Notes: a model not told the origin generated them from the sequence alone. 6,143 nucleotides of DNA from DASVAL01 sp035649575 (GCA_035649575.1 DASRJH010000232.1:1-6143); one strand, 5' to 3'; positions 1 through 5,484 are shown, numbered from the stretch's first letter. Translations and numbers: made by a program.

Positions 1-1226
1 GCATTGCCGCTCTCGGCTGGCCGGTGCAGCATCTGGTGATGCTCGGCGCGCAGTTCCTGGCGCAAGTCCGGGCGTGCCTGCAACTGCACTCGGGCGCTGG
101 CTCGATCGCCGGCGGCACAGGCGGCAACGAAGCGTTCCAACGACGAGAGTTCGTCCTTCGCACCGTGAGCGAGCAGCCACGCGGCAACAGCGCGATTGCC
201 GTGCATCTCGGCGAGCGTGTGCGCCGTACAGCCATCCGCACGAGGCCGCAGCACCTCGGCACCATGGCGCGCGAGCAGTTCGGTCATGCAGACGTCCCAG
301 CGCCGTGCCGCGACGTGGATCGGAGCCTCCCCCGACTCGGCCCACGCGAGGTTCGCGTCGGCGCCGTGTTCGAGCAGCCAGCGTGGGCCGTTGGGATCCG
401 TGCACCAGCCGAGGATGTACGCGAGCGGCGGCAGGCCACCGGCAATGCCGTTCACGTCGACGCGGTAGCGGTGCAGCAGTTCGAGCACCGCGAGTCTGCC
501 AGAGCCCGCCGCGATGTGAAGAGAAACGCCATCCGTCGGGTTGGCGCCGGCGTCGAGCAGCACCTCGGCGAGTGGCAGGTGGTCCATCGCGCAGGTCGCG
601 CCCCACAACGCCGTGCGTGGCAGTTCCGGATGCCATTGCCACGAGAACTCGGCGTCGGGATTCGCTCCGAGGGCCAGCAATCGGCGAGCAATCTCGACCA
701 GACCCGCAGCGCGACCCGGTTCGTTGCGATGCATGCAGGTGTGGCACACGTAGAGCAGAGGCTCCCAGTTCTGGACTCCGCCGCGCTGTGTCGCGAGCTC
801 CGGTCGCTTCCGCAACCGCGCCTCGACGCCCGCCAGATCGCCGAGCACCAACGCAGCATGCAGACCCGCCTCTGCGATCGCAGGGTGCAGGCCGAGCAGG
901 CGTTGGGCACGGCCCGGCGCGTCGCCGGTCGCGCAGCGGATGAACTCGTCGCACGCAGCGGCGAACGACAACGACCGCTCCTCCACGTGTTCTCGCAACG
1001 CGTTCCAAGAGACGAAGCCGTGCTCGCGCGCGATCACCGATTGAGCATCGTGCAGCGCAAGACCCAGCGCGAAGATCTCCCCAGTGGACTTGCCGGCAAA
1101 GGCCGGCAGCAGCTCGAAACGGTGCAGCGCCTCCGCTTCCTTTGCCTGTGCCCTGTGCAACAGGTTCTTGGCCTGCTTCTTGAGCTGCTCGAGGCTCGGG
1201 CGTTCTGGTAACTGCCGTGACGTCAT
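1..1226 (-). CDS. Ankyrin-repeat protein, C-terminus cut off by window edge
   Basis: Reading the minus strand from the ATG at 1226 gives 408 codons with no stop before the window edge, so the C-terminus is missing. Residues 9-82 form an N-terminal module (PSLEQLKKQAKNLL, then DAQSVIAREHGFVSWNALREHVE) that I recognise from many bacterial ankyrin proteins. Ankyrin units follow: LLALGANPDAE (183-193), LLDAGANPTDG (223-233), SLHIAAGSGRLAVLELL (235-251), WLLEHGADANL (283-293), PIHVAARRWDVCMTELLARHGAEV (302-325, split here only for naming) and a DGCTAHTLAE repeat ending in LLAHGAKDE (331-359). No signal peptide or membrane segment is visible, so it is probably cytosolic and mediates protein contacts; its partner is unknown. 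The start is supported by GGAGG four bases upstream. The gene is divergent from the lipoprotein gene at 1418. Family call is firm, function is not. Confidence 0.88.
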   Translation of the reverse strand, partial: MTSRQLPERPSLEQLKKQAKNLLHRAQAKEAEALHRFELLPAFAGKSTGEIFALGLALHDAQSVIAREHGFVSWNALREHVEERSLSFAAACDEFIRCATGDAPGRAQRLLGLHPAIAEAGLHAALVLGDLAGVEARLRKRPELATQRGGVQNWEPLLYVCHTCMHRNEPGRAAGLVEIARRLLALGANPDAEFSWQWHPELPRTALWGATCAMDHLPLAEVLLDAGANPTDGVSLHIAAGSGRLAVLELLHRYRVDVNGIAGGLPPLAYILGWCTDPNGPRWLLEHGADANLAWAESGEAPIHVAARRWDVCMTELLARHGAEVLRPRADGCTAHTLAEMHGNRAVAAWLLAHGAKDELSSLERFVAACAAGDRASARVQLQARPDLRQELRAEHHQMLHRPAESGN

Positions 1227-1230
1227 ACAA

Positions 1231-1235
1231 CCTCC
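1231..1235 (-). promoter_or_regulatory. Ribosome binding site of the ankyrin gene
   Basis: On the minus strand this reads GGAGG, followed by TTGT and then the ATG at 1226. The four-base spacing is slightly short, but it is the only strong Shine-Dalgarno match near a start in this frame, and it fixes the start just before the conserved N-terminal module. Confidence 0.6.
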
Positions 1236-1405
1236 ATGCTTTGGCCCGCGGTTCGCAAGCAGGCAGCACGGTGGTAGACGTGCACTTGTCCAGGTTGGTG
1301 AGCAGTGGGCTTGGCCCTTCGCGCGAACCCGCAGGCGCCCGGAGCGCCACTTCGAAAAGGAGACCCCAGCGCAGAAGCCTTGTCAACCCTGGCGGCGCGG
1401 GGTGT

Positions 1406-1411
1406 TAGTCT
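1406..1411 (+). promoter_or_regulatory. Weak candidate -10 box directly before the AHSA1 lipoprotein gene
   Basis: TAGTCT lies six bases before the ATG at 1418, which would place the transcription start on the start codon (leaderless mRNA). A TTGTCA match to the -35 consensus sits at 1380-1385, but the spacer of 20 bases is too long for a typical sigma-70 promoter. No Shine-Dalgarno sequence is seen before 1418, which fits a leaderless start but is weak evidence. Confidence 0.25.
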
Positions 1412-1417
1412 GCGCCA

Positions 1418-1999
1418 ATGAGCCGTACGACGACGATGCTGGCGTTCATCCTGGCGGCCTGTGCATCGAGTCCCAGCGAGCCGCCACCGAATCCCGTCGC
1501 GGATGCCGTCGCGAACACCGTTCCCAGGTCGGAGATGAAACCCACTGTCACCCGCACGGGCGATAGACACGTCACGATGTGTCGTCGCTTCGCAGAGGCG
1601 TCATGCTCGCAGGTGTTCGCGGCACTGACGACGCCCGACCAGTTGCGCCAATGGCTCAACGCCGCCGGACGCAAGCTCACGGCCAGTGAGATCGACCTGC
1701 GTCCGGGTGGTTCCTATCGGCACACGTTCACCGCCCCGGGGCGCACCACGTTCGTGATGTATGGGGCGTTCCGCGACGTCGTCCCGGGGAAGCGGATCGT
1801 GCACACGGAGGCCTACGAAGGCTACGACTGGGAGCCGCTGGTCGTGACGACCGACCTCGTCGCAGTGGGTCGCGACACCGTGATGACGATCATCAGCGAG
1901 TATCCGAGCAAGCAGGTGTGCGATCGCGACATGCCCAACCTCGAGAGCGCCGCAGCGGCCTACGACGGCCTCGCGACCCTGCTCGCGAAGAACAAGTGA
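1418..1999 (+). CDS. Probable lipoprotein with AHSA1/SRPBCC (START-like) domain
   Basis: 193 residues. The N-terminus MSRTTTMLAFILAACASS looks like a short lipoprotein signal with lipobox LAAC at residues 12-15, then a Pro/Ala-rich linker to about residue 40. The rest matches the Aha1-like branch of the SRPBCC fold: an early strand leading to VFAALTTPDQLRQWL (66-80), DLRPGGSYRHTF (93-104), YGAFRDVVPGKRIVHTE (115-131), a T-rich strand pair (144-160) and the EYPSKQVCDRD segment before the closing helix (161-190). These domains bind hydrophobic ligands or act as co-chaperones; no ligand can be deduced here. The domain normally occurs in the cytosol, so the lipobox is odd. An internal ATG at 1535 (Met40) would give a 154-residue cytosolic protein of the usual size, so the start is uncertain. 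Gene 2087 follows with its own promoter-like sequence. Confidence 0.8.
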   Translation: MSRTTTMLAFILAACASSPSEPPPNPVADAVANTVPRSEMKPTVTRTGDRHVTMCRRFAEASCSQVFAALTTPDQLRQWLNAAGRKLTASEIDLRPGGSYRHTFTAPGRTTFVMYGAFRDVVPGKRIVHTEAYEGYDWEPLVVTTDLVAVGRDTVMTIISEYPSKQVCDRDMPNLESAAAAYDGLATLLAKNK

Positions 2000-2008
2000 G
2001 CCTGGTTC

Positions 2009-2032
2009 GCGGCCGGCCTGCCGCGCGGCCGC
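2009..2032 (+). terminator. GC-rich hairpin after the AHSA1 gene, possible terminator
   Basis: GCGGCCG at 2009-2015 can pair with CGGCCGC at 2026-2032 around a ten-base loop, ten bases after the stop codon. There is no T-run after the stem, so intrinsic termination is uncertain. The proposed -35 of the next gene lies inside the loop and stem. Confidence 0.3.
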
Positions 2033-2046
2033 ACTCGCGGTAGCAT
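2018..2046 (+). promoter_or_regulatory. Candidate promoter for the secreted protein gene at 2087
   Basis: A TAGCAT -10 box (2041-2046, matching TAnnAT) has a weak CTGCCG -35 17 bases upstream (2018-2023). It would give a leader of about 34 bases containing the GAGG ribosome site. The same CGG(A)TAGCATGA sequence occurs before the gene at 4634. The upstream ATG at 2045 overlaps this -10 box and is therefore an unlikely start. Confidence 0.4.
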
Positions 2047-2076
2047 GAGTTTCGTAGACCGCCTGTCGGCCGGCAC

Positions 2077-2080
2077 GAGG
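2077..2080 (+). promoter_or_regulatory. Ribosome binding site deciding the start at 2087
   Basis: GAGG lies six bases before the ATG at 2087, whose product begins directly with a signal peptide. The alternative in-frame ATG at 2045 has no such site and would place 14 extra residues in front of the signal peptide. Confidence 0.6.
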
Positions 2081-2086
2081 ACAAGC

Positions 2087-3148
2087 ATGCGAAGGCTCGT
2101 CGCGACGTTGACGCTGTTCGGTTGCATCTGGGCCATGCCTTGCAACGCCCAGCAGACAGACCCGAAGAACGAGAAGGACCGAGCTGCCGCGCGCGCGGCA
2201 GTGCAGCGCGCAGCGGAGCGACGCGCCAAGGAAGAGGCCTGTCCGTTCGAGGCGCCGCGGCTGTCCTCGACCGACCCCGCCGAGGTCGCATGGGCTGCCG
2301 CGCGACTCACCGCCGAAGACAGCCGCAAACCCGAGGTCGCCGCGGCGCTGATTGCAGCGCTGCGTTCTTTCCGCGTCGGCGAGAAGGAAGAACACCGCCG
2401 CGCGGTCCTGCATCTGCTGCACGCCGCGCTGCAGAACGACGTCGTGGTCCCGATGGCGGACCTTCGTTTCGAGCCCGAAGGCCGAACGCGCGTGCCATGG
2501 GTCGCGCTGCAGACACGCAACGCGACGAATGAGGGCGGCGAAGTGTTCGGATTGTTCCACGGTCTCGACGAGAAGACGGATGCCGGGTGGGAGTTCGTCG
2601 GCGGCTCGCTAGCGATCCGTGGCCACGGCGCGTTTGCGATCGAACTGCGCACTCAGATGGTTCCGCGGTTGCACGTCGTCGCCGGGCCGCGGCCCGGCGT
2701 GGCCGCCGATCTCGTGATGCGCGATGCCCCCGGGCCGCTAACGGGCTTCCCCGTGCCACCGGCGTACTATTGGCAGCGCGACAAGTCCGGCTTCGTGGGC
2801 ACCGCATTCGTCACGGGCCCCACGTCTACGAGGGACTGCAGTATCGACGCGGCGCGCCTCGACCGGGTCAAGCTGCGTTGGCTCGCCCAGCTGGTCGAGG
2901 AGCCCGATCCGGCGGCCTGGGCCGCCCGTTTCGAGGCCCGGTTCCCGGAGCGCGGCATGGGGAAGTTCCAGGCCTTCTCCGACGCGAGCGAGAAGCGTGC
3001 GGCGGAGTCGCTCGCGGCAATGGACCTCGCGCTGCGCAAGCGCTTCAAGATCCCCGAGCGCCTCGCGCTGCCGAAGCTCGAGATCGTCTGGGAGGACTTC
3101 CGCCGCGAGGACGTCAAGAAGGCGCAGCCGATGCCCGAGCGCCGGTAG
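2087..3148 (+). CDS. Secreted protein of unknown function with a helical HEAT-like segment
   Basis: 353 residues from the ATG at 2087. Residues 1-21 form a Sec signal peptide (MRRLVATLTL...PCNA), likely cleaved before QQTD. A charged, Ala/Arg/Glu-rich helix follows (28-51), then paired helices at 64-120 (VAWAAARLTAEDS, VAAALIAALRSF, RAVLHLLHAALQ) that resemble a HEAT-type repeat but are too few to assign the family. Residues 125-255 look mostly beta, with Gly- and Pro-rich turns and an aromatic patch, PPAYYWQRDKSGF (224-236). The C-terminal third is again helical and charged (255-345). I see no catalytic motif, metal site or anchor; the two cysteines left in the mature protein are Cys52 and Cys251 and could form one disulfide. 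It lies downstream of the AHSA1 gene with an 87-base gap and converges on the minus-strand gene ending at 3160. The reading frame is convincing; the function is unknown. Confidence 0.8.
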   Translation: MRRLVATLTLFGCIWAMPCNAQQTDPKNEKDRAAARAAVQRAAERRAKEEACPFEAPRLSSTDPAEVAWAAARLTAEDSRKPEVAAALIAALRSFRVGEKEEHRRAVLHLLHAALQNDVVVPMADLRFEPEGRTRVPWVALQTRNATNEGGEVFGLFHGLDEKTDAGWEFVGGSLAIRGHGAFAIELRTQMVPRLHVVAGPRPGVAADLVMRDAPGPLTGFPVPPAYYWQRDKSGFVGTAFVTGPTSTRDCSIDAARLDRVKLRWLAQLVEEPDPAAWAARFEARFPERGMGKFQAFSDASEKRAAESLAAMDLALRKRFKIPERLALPKLEIVWEDFRREDVKKAQPMPERR

Positions 3149-3159
3149 AAACCGCCTGA

Positions 3160-3585
3160 TCAGCGCAGCGGCAGGCCGACGGTCGTGCCGATGCTGACGC
3201 TCTCCGTACGCGGCAGCTGGATGCGAACAGTTCCGGTTCCGACTCCCACCGTGACCGTGTCCATGCCGACAACCCTCACCTGCTGCAGGCGGACCGTGAA
3301 GAGACCCGTGGTGGTCGATCGCCGCGGCGCCTGCTGGCGGTCTCGAGACGAGGCCACTCGCGGCTCGTCCGCTGGCGCCTTCTTTGGCGCTGCCGGGGCG
3401 GTTGCAGAGAAGCGCCGCAACGCGGCCTGCTGCAGGTAGACGATCTCCTGAGGCAGACGCCAGCGTCCTTCATAGAAGACGTAACCCTGCCGCTTCAGCG
3501 CTCCGATCTCGCTCTTGGCAATCGGACCTTGGGCCACGGCCAACGCAGGCAGGCACAAGACGAGCAGGAACACAGCGCGCATCAT
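3160..3585 (-). CDS. Small secreted protein with GYVFYEGRW motif and beta-rich C-terminus
   Basis: 141 residues from the first of two adjacent ATG codons (3585 and 3582). MMRAVFLLVLCLPALAVAQ is a clear Sec signal peptide, probably cleaved after AVA. Residues 22-52 hold KSEIGALKRQGYVFYEGRW and then LPQEIVYLQQ. A 'GY..Y.GRW..P.E' pattern is familiar to me from secreted or membrane proteins of planctomycetes, where its role is not known. A basic Ala/Pro/Arg-rich linker (about 55-92) leads to a C-terminal block of alternating Val/Thr residues (TGLFTVRLQQVRVVG, TVTVGVGTGTVRIQLP) that should form several beta strands. A longer frame from 3618 would put MTPVLLPILPR ahead of the signal peptide and run through the -10 box, so I reject that start. 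The gene converges on the plus-strand gene ending at 3148. Function unknown. Confidence 0.72.
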   Translation of the reverse strand: MMRAVFLLVLCLPALAVAQGPIAKSEIGALKRQGYVFYEGRWRLPQEIVYLQQAALRRFSATAPAAPKKAPADEPRVASSRDRQQAPRRSTTTGLFTVRLQQVRVVGMDTVTVGVGTGTVRIQLPRTESVSIGTTVGLPLR

Positions 3586-3592
3586 GCGAGGG

Positions 3593-3598
3593 AGTATA
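3593..3598 (-). promoter_or_regulatory. -10 box directly before the minus-strand secreted protein gene
   Basis: On the minus strand the sequence reads TATACT (five of six to TATAAT), ending seven bases before the ATG at 3585. This puts the expected transcription start at or next to the start codon, so the message would be leaderless. The hexamer 17 bases upstream (TAGATG) is a poor -35 match. No Shine-Dalgarno sequence fits between the box and the ATG. Confidence 0.5.
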
Positions 3599-3874
3599 GG
3601 GAGCAGCACCGGCGTCATCTACCGGACCAGTCGGACACTCTGCCAGGAGAAGTGCCCGAAGCAGCGAAGGCCGTCGCGGGATCGCCTGCCAGCTCTGTTG
3701 CACGGAACGTCACAGAGCTTTGCAGCTGGAGCATCGTCGCGACCACTCGTCCCCATCGGCGATCCGGCTCCTCTGCTGCGCTGAGTTCGGCGCGGCGAGC
3801 ATCGGCGGGTTGGATGCAGCGATCATCACGTGTCGCGCGGATTGCGTGCCAAGTATGTGTCAGGGTGGGCGCCT

Positions 3875-3896
3875 TGCAATGTCCATGCAATGGCCA
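3875..3896 (+). repeat. Tandem 11-base direct repeat upstream of the HTH gene
   Basis: TGCAATGTCCA (3875-3885) is followed immediately by TGCAATGGCCA (3886-3896), ten of eleven bases identical. The 11-base period is close to one DNA turn, so a protein could bind both on the same face. The pair ends 34 bases before the -35 box of gene 3968, a usual position for an activator or upstream repressor site. Confidence 0.55.
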
Positions 3897-3907
3897 CTTA
3901 TTCAAAA

Positions 3908-3951
3908 TATTGCCCGCCATTGGCAAACGCTTGACTGCGAGACAGGCAATA
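3908..3951 (+). repeat. TTGCC/GGCAA inverted repeats around the HTH gene promoter
   Basis: TATTGCC at 3908-3914 is the exact reverse complement of GGCAATA at 3945-3951. A third related copy, TTGGCAA at 3920-3926, makes a closer TTGCC-N7-GGCAA palindrome with the first arm (3910-3914 and 3922-3926). The rightmost arm lies between the -35 and -10 boxes, where a bound repressor would block the promoter. It may be an operator, possibly for the HTH protein itself; this is inference. Confidence 0.4.
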
Positions 3952-3959
3952 CTGATAAT
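3931..3959 (+). promoter_or_regulatory. Near-consensus sigma-70 promoter of the HTH gene, leaderless
   Basis: TTGACT (3931-3936, five of six to consensus) and GATAAT (3954-3959, five of six) are separated by the optimal 17 bases. The -10 ends eight bases before the ATG at 3968, so the message would start within a base or two of the start codon. There is no Shine-Dalgarno sequence. This is the strongest promoter match in the window. Confidence 0.75.
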
Positions 3960-3967
3960 ACCGTCCC

Positions 3968-4492
3968 ATGACTATCAAGAAGCCCCAGTCTCCTGCGATG
4001 GAGTTCATCGTCGACGCCCTCAAGAAGAACCGCAAGGTCGCATATGCGGACTTGAAGGCCAAGGCCGACGAAAAGAAGTTGAAAGTATTCCCCATCATGT
4101 TCGGCCGCGCCCAGGCGATGCTCGGCATCGTGAAGTCGGCGAAACGTGGAACTGGCAAGGTCGCGAAGGCCAATGCCTCCGCCAAGAAAGCAGCTGCGAA
4201 CGGAAATGGCTCGTCCAAGTCCGCCCAGGTTCGTGCGCTGCTCGCCACCGGCATGACCGCCGCCGAGATCGCCAAGAAGGTCGGGTGCTCGGTCCCATTG
4301 GTCTACATGATGAAGTCGGCCATGGGCAGGGCGGGCAAGCGCGGTCCTGGACGTCCACGCAGCGTGTCGGCAGAAGGCATGGACGGTCTCGAGGGCATCG
4401 TTGCAGCGGTGAAGAACAACGAACGCGAGCGGGCGCAACTGCGCGGCGCGCTCGAGCGGATCCAGGGGATCATCGGCGAAGCGTTGGGGTAA
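3968..4492 (+). CDS. Basic DNA-binding protein with HTH and AT-hook
   Basis: 174 residues, Lys/Ala-rich and basic. Residues 8-57 form an N-terminal helical domain (SPAMEFIVDALKKN, VAYADLKAKADEK, then KVFPIMFGRAQAMLGIVK) whose layout suggests a small winged-helix-like fold; I do not know the family name. A low-complexity Lys/Ala/Gly/Asn linker (58-84) leads to a helix-turn-helix at 85-117 (SAQVRALLATGMTAAEIAKK, then VGCSVPLVYMMKS), like those of resolvases and small regulators. KRGPGRPR (124-131) is an AT-hook core, which binds the minor groove of AT-rich DNA. The C-terminus (138-174) is a predicted amphipathic helix that could dimerise. It is probably a cytosolic nucleoid-associated protein or transcription regulator. 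It is expressed from a strong-looking leaderless promoter next to inverted repeats, which suits autoregulation. No signal peptide; no obvious operon partner. The DNA-binding call is good, the target unknown. Confidence 0.85.
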   Translation: MTIKKPQSPAMEFIVDALKKNRKVAYADLKAKADEKKLKVFPIMFGRAQAMLGIVKSAKRGTGKVAKANASAKKAAANGNGSSKSAQVRALLATGMTAAEIAKKVGCSVPLVYMMKSAMGRAGKRGPGRPRSVSAEGMDGLEGIVAAVKNNERERAQLRGALERIQGIIGEALG

Positions 4493-4499
4493 GGGAAAA

Positions 4500-4533
4500 G
4501 CCGGAACGCGCGCCGGCAGTGGCTCGACCACTG
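4500..4533 (+). terminator. Two adjoining hairpins after the HTH gene
   Basis: GCCGG (4500-4504) pairs with CCGGC (4513-4517) around an eight-base loop, and CAGTGG (4517-4522) pairs perfectly with CCACTG (4528-4533) around CTCGA. They begin eight bases after the stop codon at 4492 and could end transcription, although no T-run follows. The second inverted repeat overlaps the proposed -35 of the next gene, so it could equally be an operator. Confidence 0.35.
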
Positions 4534-4559
4534 ACCCGAGTCGCAGCGGCGGATAGCAT
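4531..4559 (+). promoter_or_regulatory. Candidate promoter of the DUF2911-like gene
   Basis: CTGACC (4531-4536, four of six to TTGACA) and TAGCAT (4554-4559) are 17 bases apart. The leader to the ATG at 4634 would be roughly 68 bases and carry a GAGG ribosome site. The CGGATAGCATGA sequence closely resembles the one before gene 2087. Confidence 0.45.
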
Positions 4560-4624
4560 GATCGACCCTGGCTCGGAGCCTCGCAGACGCGAGGCGCCAG
4601 GTGTACAGACTTCGACTTTCTTCC

Positions 4625-4628
4625 GAGG
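4625..4628 (+). promoter_or_regulatory. Ribosome binding site deciding the start at 4634
   Basis: GAGG lies five bases before the ATG at 4634, which opens directly into a signal peptide. The in-frame GTG at 4601 would add 11 residues ahead of the signal peptide and lacks comparable spacing to a ribosome site. Confidence 0.6.
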
Positions 4629-4633
4629 CACCC

Positions 4634-5257
4634 ATGCGTTCACTCTCCGCCTGTCTCGCTGTCCTGACTGTCACCGCTGTTCCACTGTTCGCCCAGGCCA
4701 AGGTCCAGGTGATGGGTGGCCAGAACCAGCGCAACAACACCGCAGTCGTCCTGCTCGACGACAGGAGTCTCCTGGCCCTGGTGACGCTCACCTACGGCGT
4801 ACCCGAGTGGAAGCCCGAGTACACCGACAAGGCCGAGGAGATGACCAAGGGCAGGATCTTCCGGCTCGGCAGGGACAACTGGGCGCTCTTCGACTCGTCC
4901 ATCGCGATCAAGTTCGGCGACGTGACCGTGCCTGCCGGCATCTACTACCTGGGCATCTCGCGCAGCAAGGACGGCGCGACCTGGAATCTGGTGTTCATCG
5001 ACCCGGCCCAGGCCAAGGCGGCGGGCGCGACGCCTCCGAAGCCAGAGCCGGCACCGCACGCGTACGATGTCGTCCTCACCCACGAGCGGACCGAGGGCAA
5101 GATCACCCAGAAGCTCGACGTCAACATGGTCAACGACAAGTCGCAGCCGACTCGTGGCACGCTGACCATCGTGTGGGGCGACCACAAGGCTACCAGCAGC
5201 TACGAGATGATCGTCGCGAACAAGCCGAAGGACGCGGCTGGCGCCAAGGACAAATAG
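4634..5257 (+). CDS. Secreted DUF2911-like protein
   Basis: 207 residues from the ATG at 4634. MRSLSACLAVLTVTAVPLFAQA (written as residues 1-22) is a Sec signal peptide, probably cleaved before KVQV. The mature part resembles DUF2911 proteins: a strand ending in LTYGVPEWKPEY (52-63), TKGRIFRLGRDNWALFDS (71-88), the strand AIKFGDVTVPAGIYYLGISR (91-110) and WNLVFID (117-123), matching the family's 'KGRKIFGG', 'LPAGTYSL' and 'WTVIFN' landmarks. A Pro/Lys/Ala-rich insert (125-142) is followed by a second strand pair (143-192), including TRGTLTIVWGDHKA. The family is exported and has no established activity. The family's usual Trp-Arg-Thr-Gly stretch is replaced by NWALFDS here, so this is a diverged member. 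It has its own candidate promoter and no clear partner among the neighbours. Confidence 0.72.
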   Translation: MRSLSACLAVLTVTAVPLFAQAKVQVMGGQNQRNNTAVVLLDDRSLLALVTLTYGVPEWKPEYTDKAEEMTKGRIFRLGRDNWALFDSSIAIKFGDVTVPAGIYYLGISRSKDGATWNLVFIDPAQAKAAGATPPKPEPAPHAYDVVLTHERTEGKITQKLDVNMVNDKSQPTRGTLTIVWGDHKATSSYEMIVANKPKDAAGAKDK

Positions 5258-5270
5258 CGGTTGCGCCTGA

Positions 5271-5297
5271 GCGGACGCGTGTCCGGTAATGGTCCGC
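5271..5297 (+). terminator. Alternative hairpins after the DUF2911-like gene
   Basis: CGGAC (5272-5276) can pair with GTCCG (5281-5285) around GCGT, or GCGGAC (5271-5276) can pair with GTCCGC (5292-5297). The two folds exclude each other. The position, 14 bases after the stop codon, fits a terminator, but there is no T-run. Confidence 0.3.
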
Positions 5298-5410
5298 GGA
5301 CTCGCGCGCAGGCCGACGCGGCCCTCAGACTTCAGGCACGACGTTTGCTGCCCGCGGCGACCTCGCGCGGCTGACCAGACGCCACGCTTTACGGACCGCC
5401 TTCCGCGCGC

Positions 5411-5484
5411 GACTATGTGCGAGCCTGCCCGTTTCTCGGCGGCCGCGAAGCACGGGACCTAGCGGCCGAGTATGTGCGTCTGCC
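5411..5484 (+). repeat. Imperfect direct repeat upstream of the sigma factor gene
   Basis: GACTATGTGCGAGCCTGCC starting at 5411 recurs as GAGTATGTGCGTCTGCC at 5468-5484, the second copy ending exactly at the ATG of the sigma gene. Spacing between copies is 57 bases. TATGTG in the second copy could act as a poor -10 box eight bases before the ATG. It could be a regulator site or a duplicated start region. Confidence 0.4.

Larger units (their letters stand above)
3586..3967. other. 382-base gap without a convincing gene
   Basis: This divergent gap separates the minus-strand gene at 3585 from the plus-strand gene at 3968. Open frames cross it on both strands, but none has a ribosome site, family motif or export signal, so I treat them as chance. 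The left end holds the TATACT box of the minus gene. The right third is AT-richer than its surroundings and holds a tandem 11-base repeat, TTGCC/GGCAA inverted repeats and a near-consensus promoter. The middle (about 3620-3870) shows nothing I can name; a small RNA cannot be excluded. Confidence 0.6.

Noticed and set aside
24..1211. 395-codon open frame on the plus strand
   Set aside because: It lies opposite the ankyrin gene, shows no family motif and is rich in Arg, as expected from the complement of a high-GC gene.
1355..1363. Strong Shine-Dalgarno-like AAAAGGAGA upstream of the AHSA1 gene
   Set aside because: No start codon in any plausible spacing follows it, and the AHSA1 start is more than 50 bases further on.
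1601..2560. 319-codon open frame on the minus strand
   Set aside because: It crosses two well-supported plus-strand genes and the promoter between them, and its product has no recognisable motif.
3152..3171. CTGATCAG palindrome and CCGC/GCGG arms between the convergent stops
   Set aside because: The stem is short, the loop is long and no T-run follows on either strand, so I do not call a shared terminator.
3615..3926. 103-codon minus-strand frame in the long gap
   Set aside because: No ribosome site, no export signal and no recognisable motif. It covers the repeat cluster upstream of gene 3968, so regulatory DNA explains the region better.
3529..5289. 586-codon open frame on the plus strand
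   Set aside because: It runs through the HTH and DUF2911-like genes in another frame of the same strand and through intergenic DNA, with Arg/Gly-rich text and no domain. It is an effect of high GC content.
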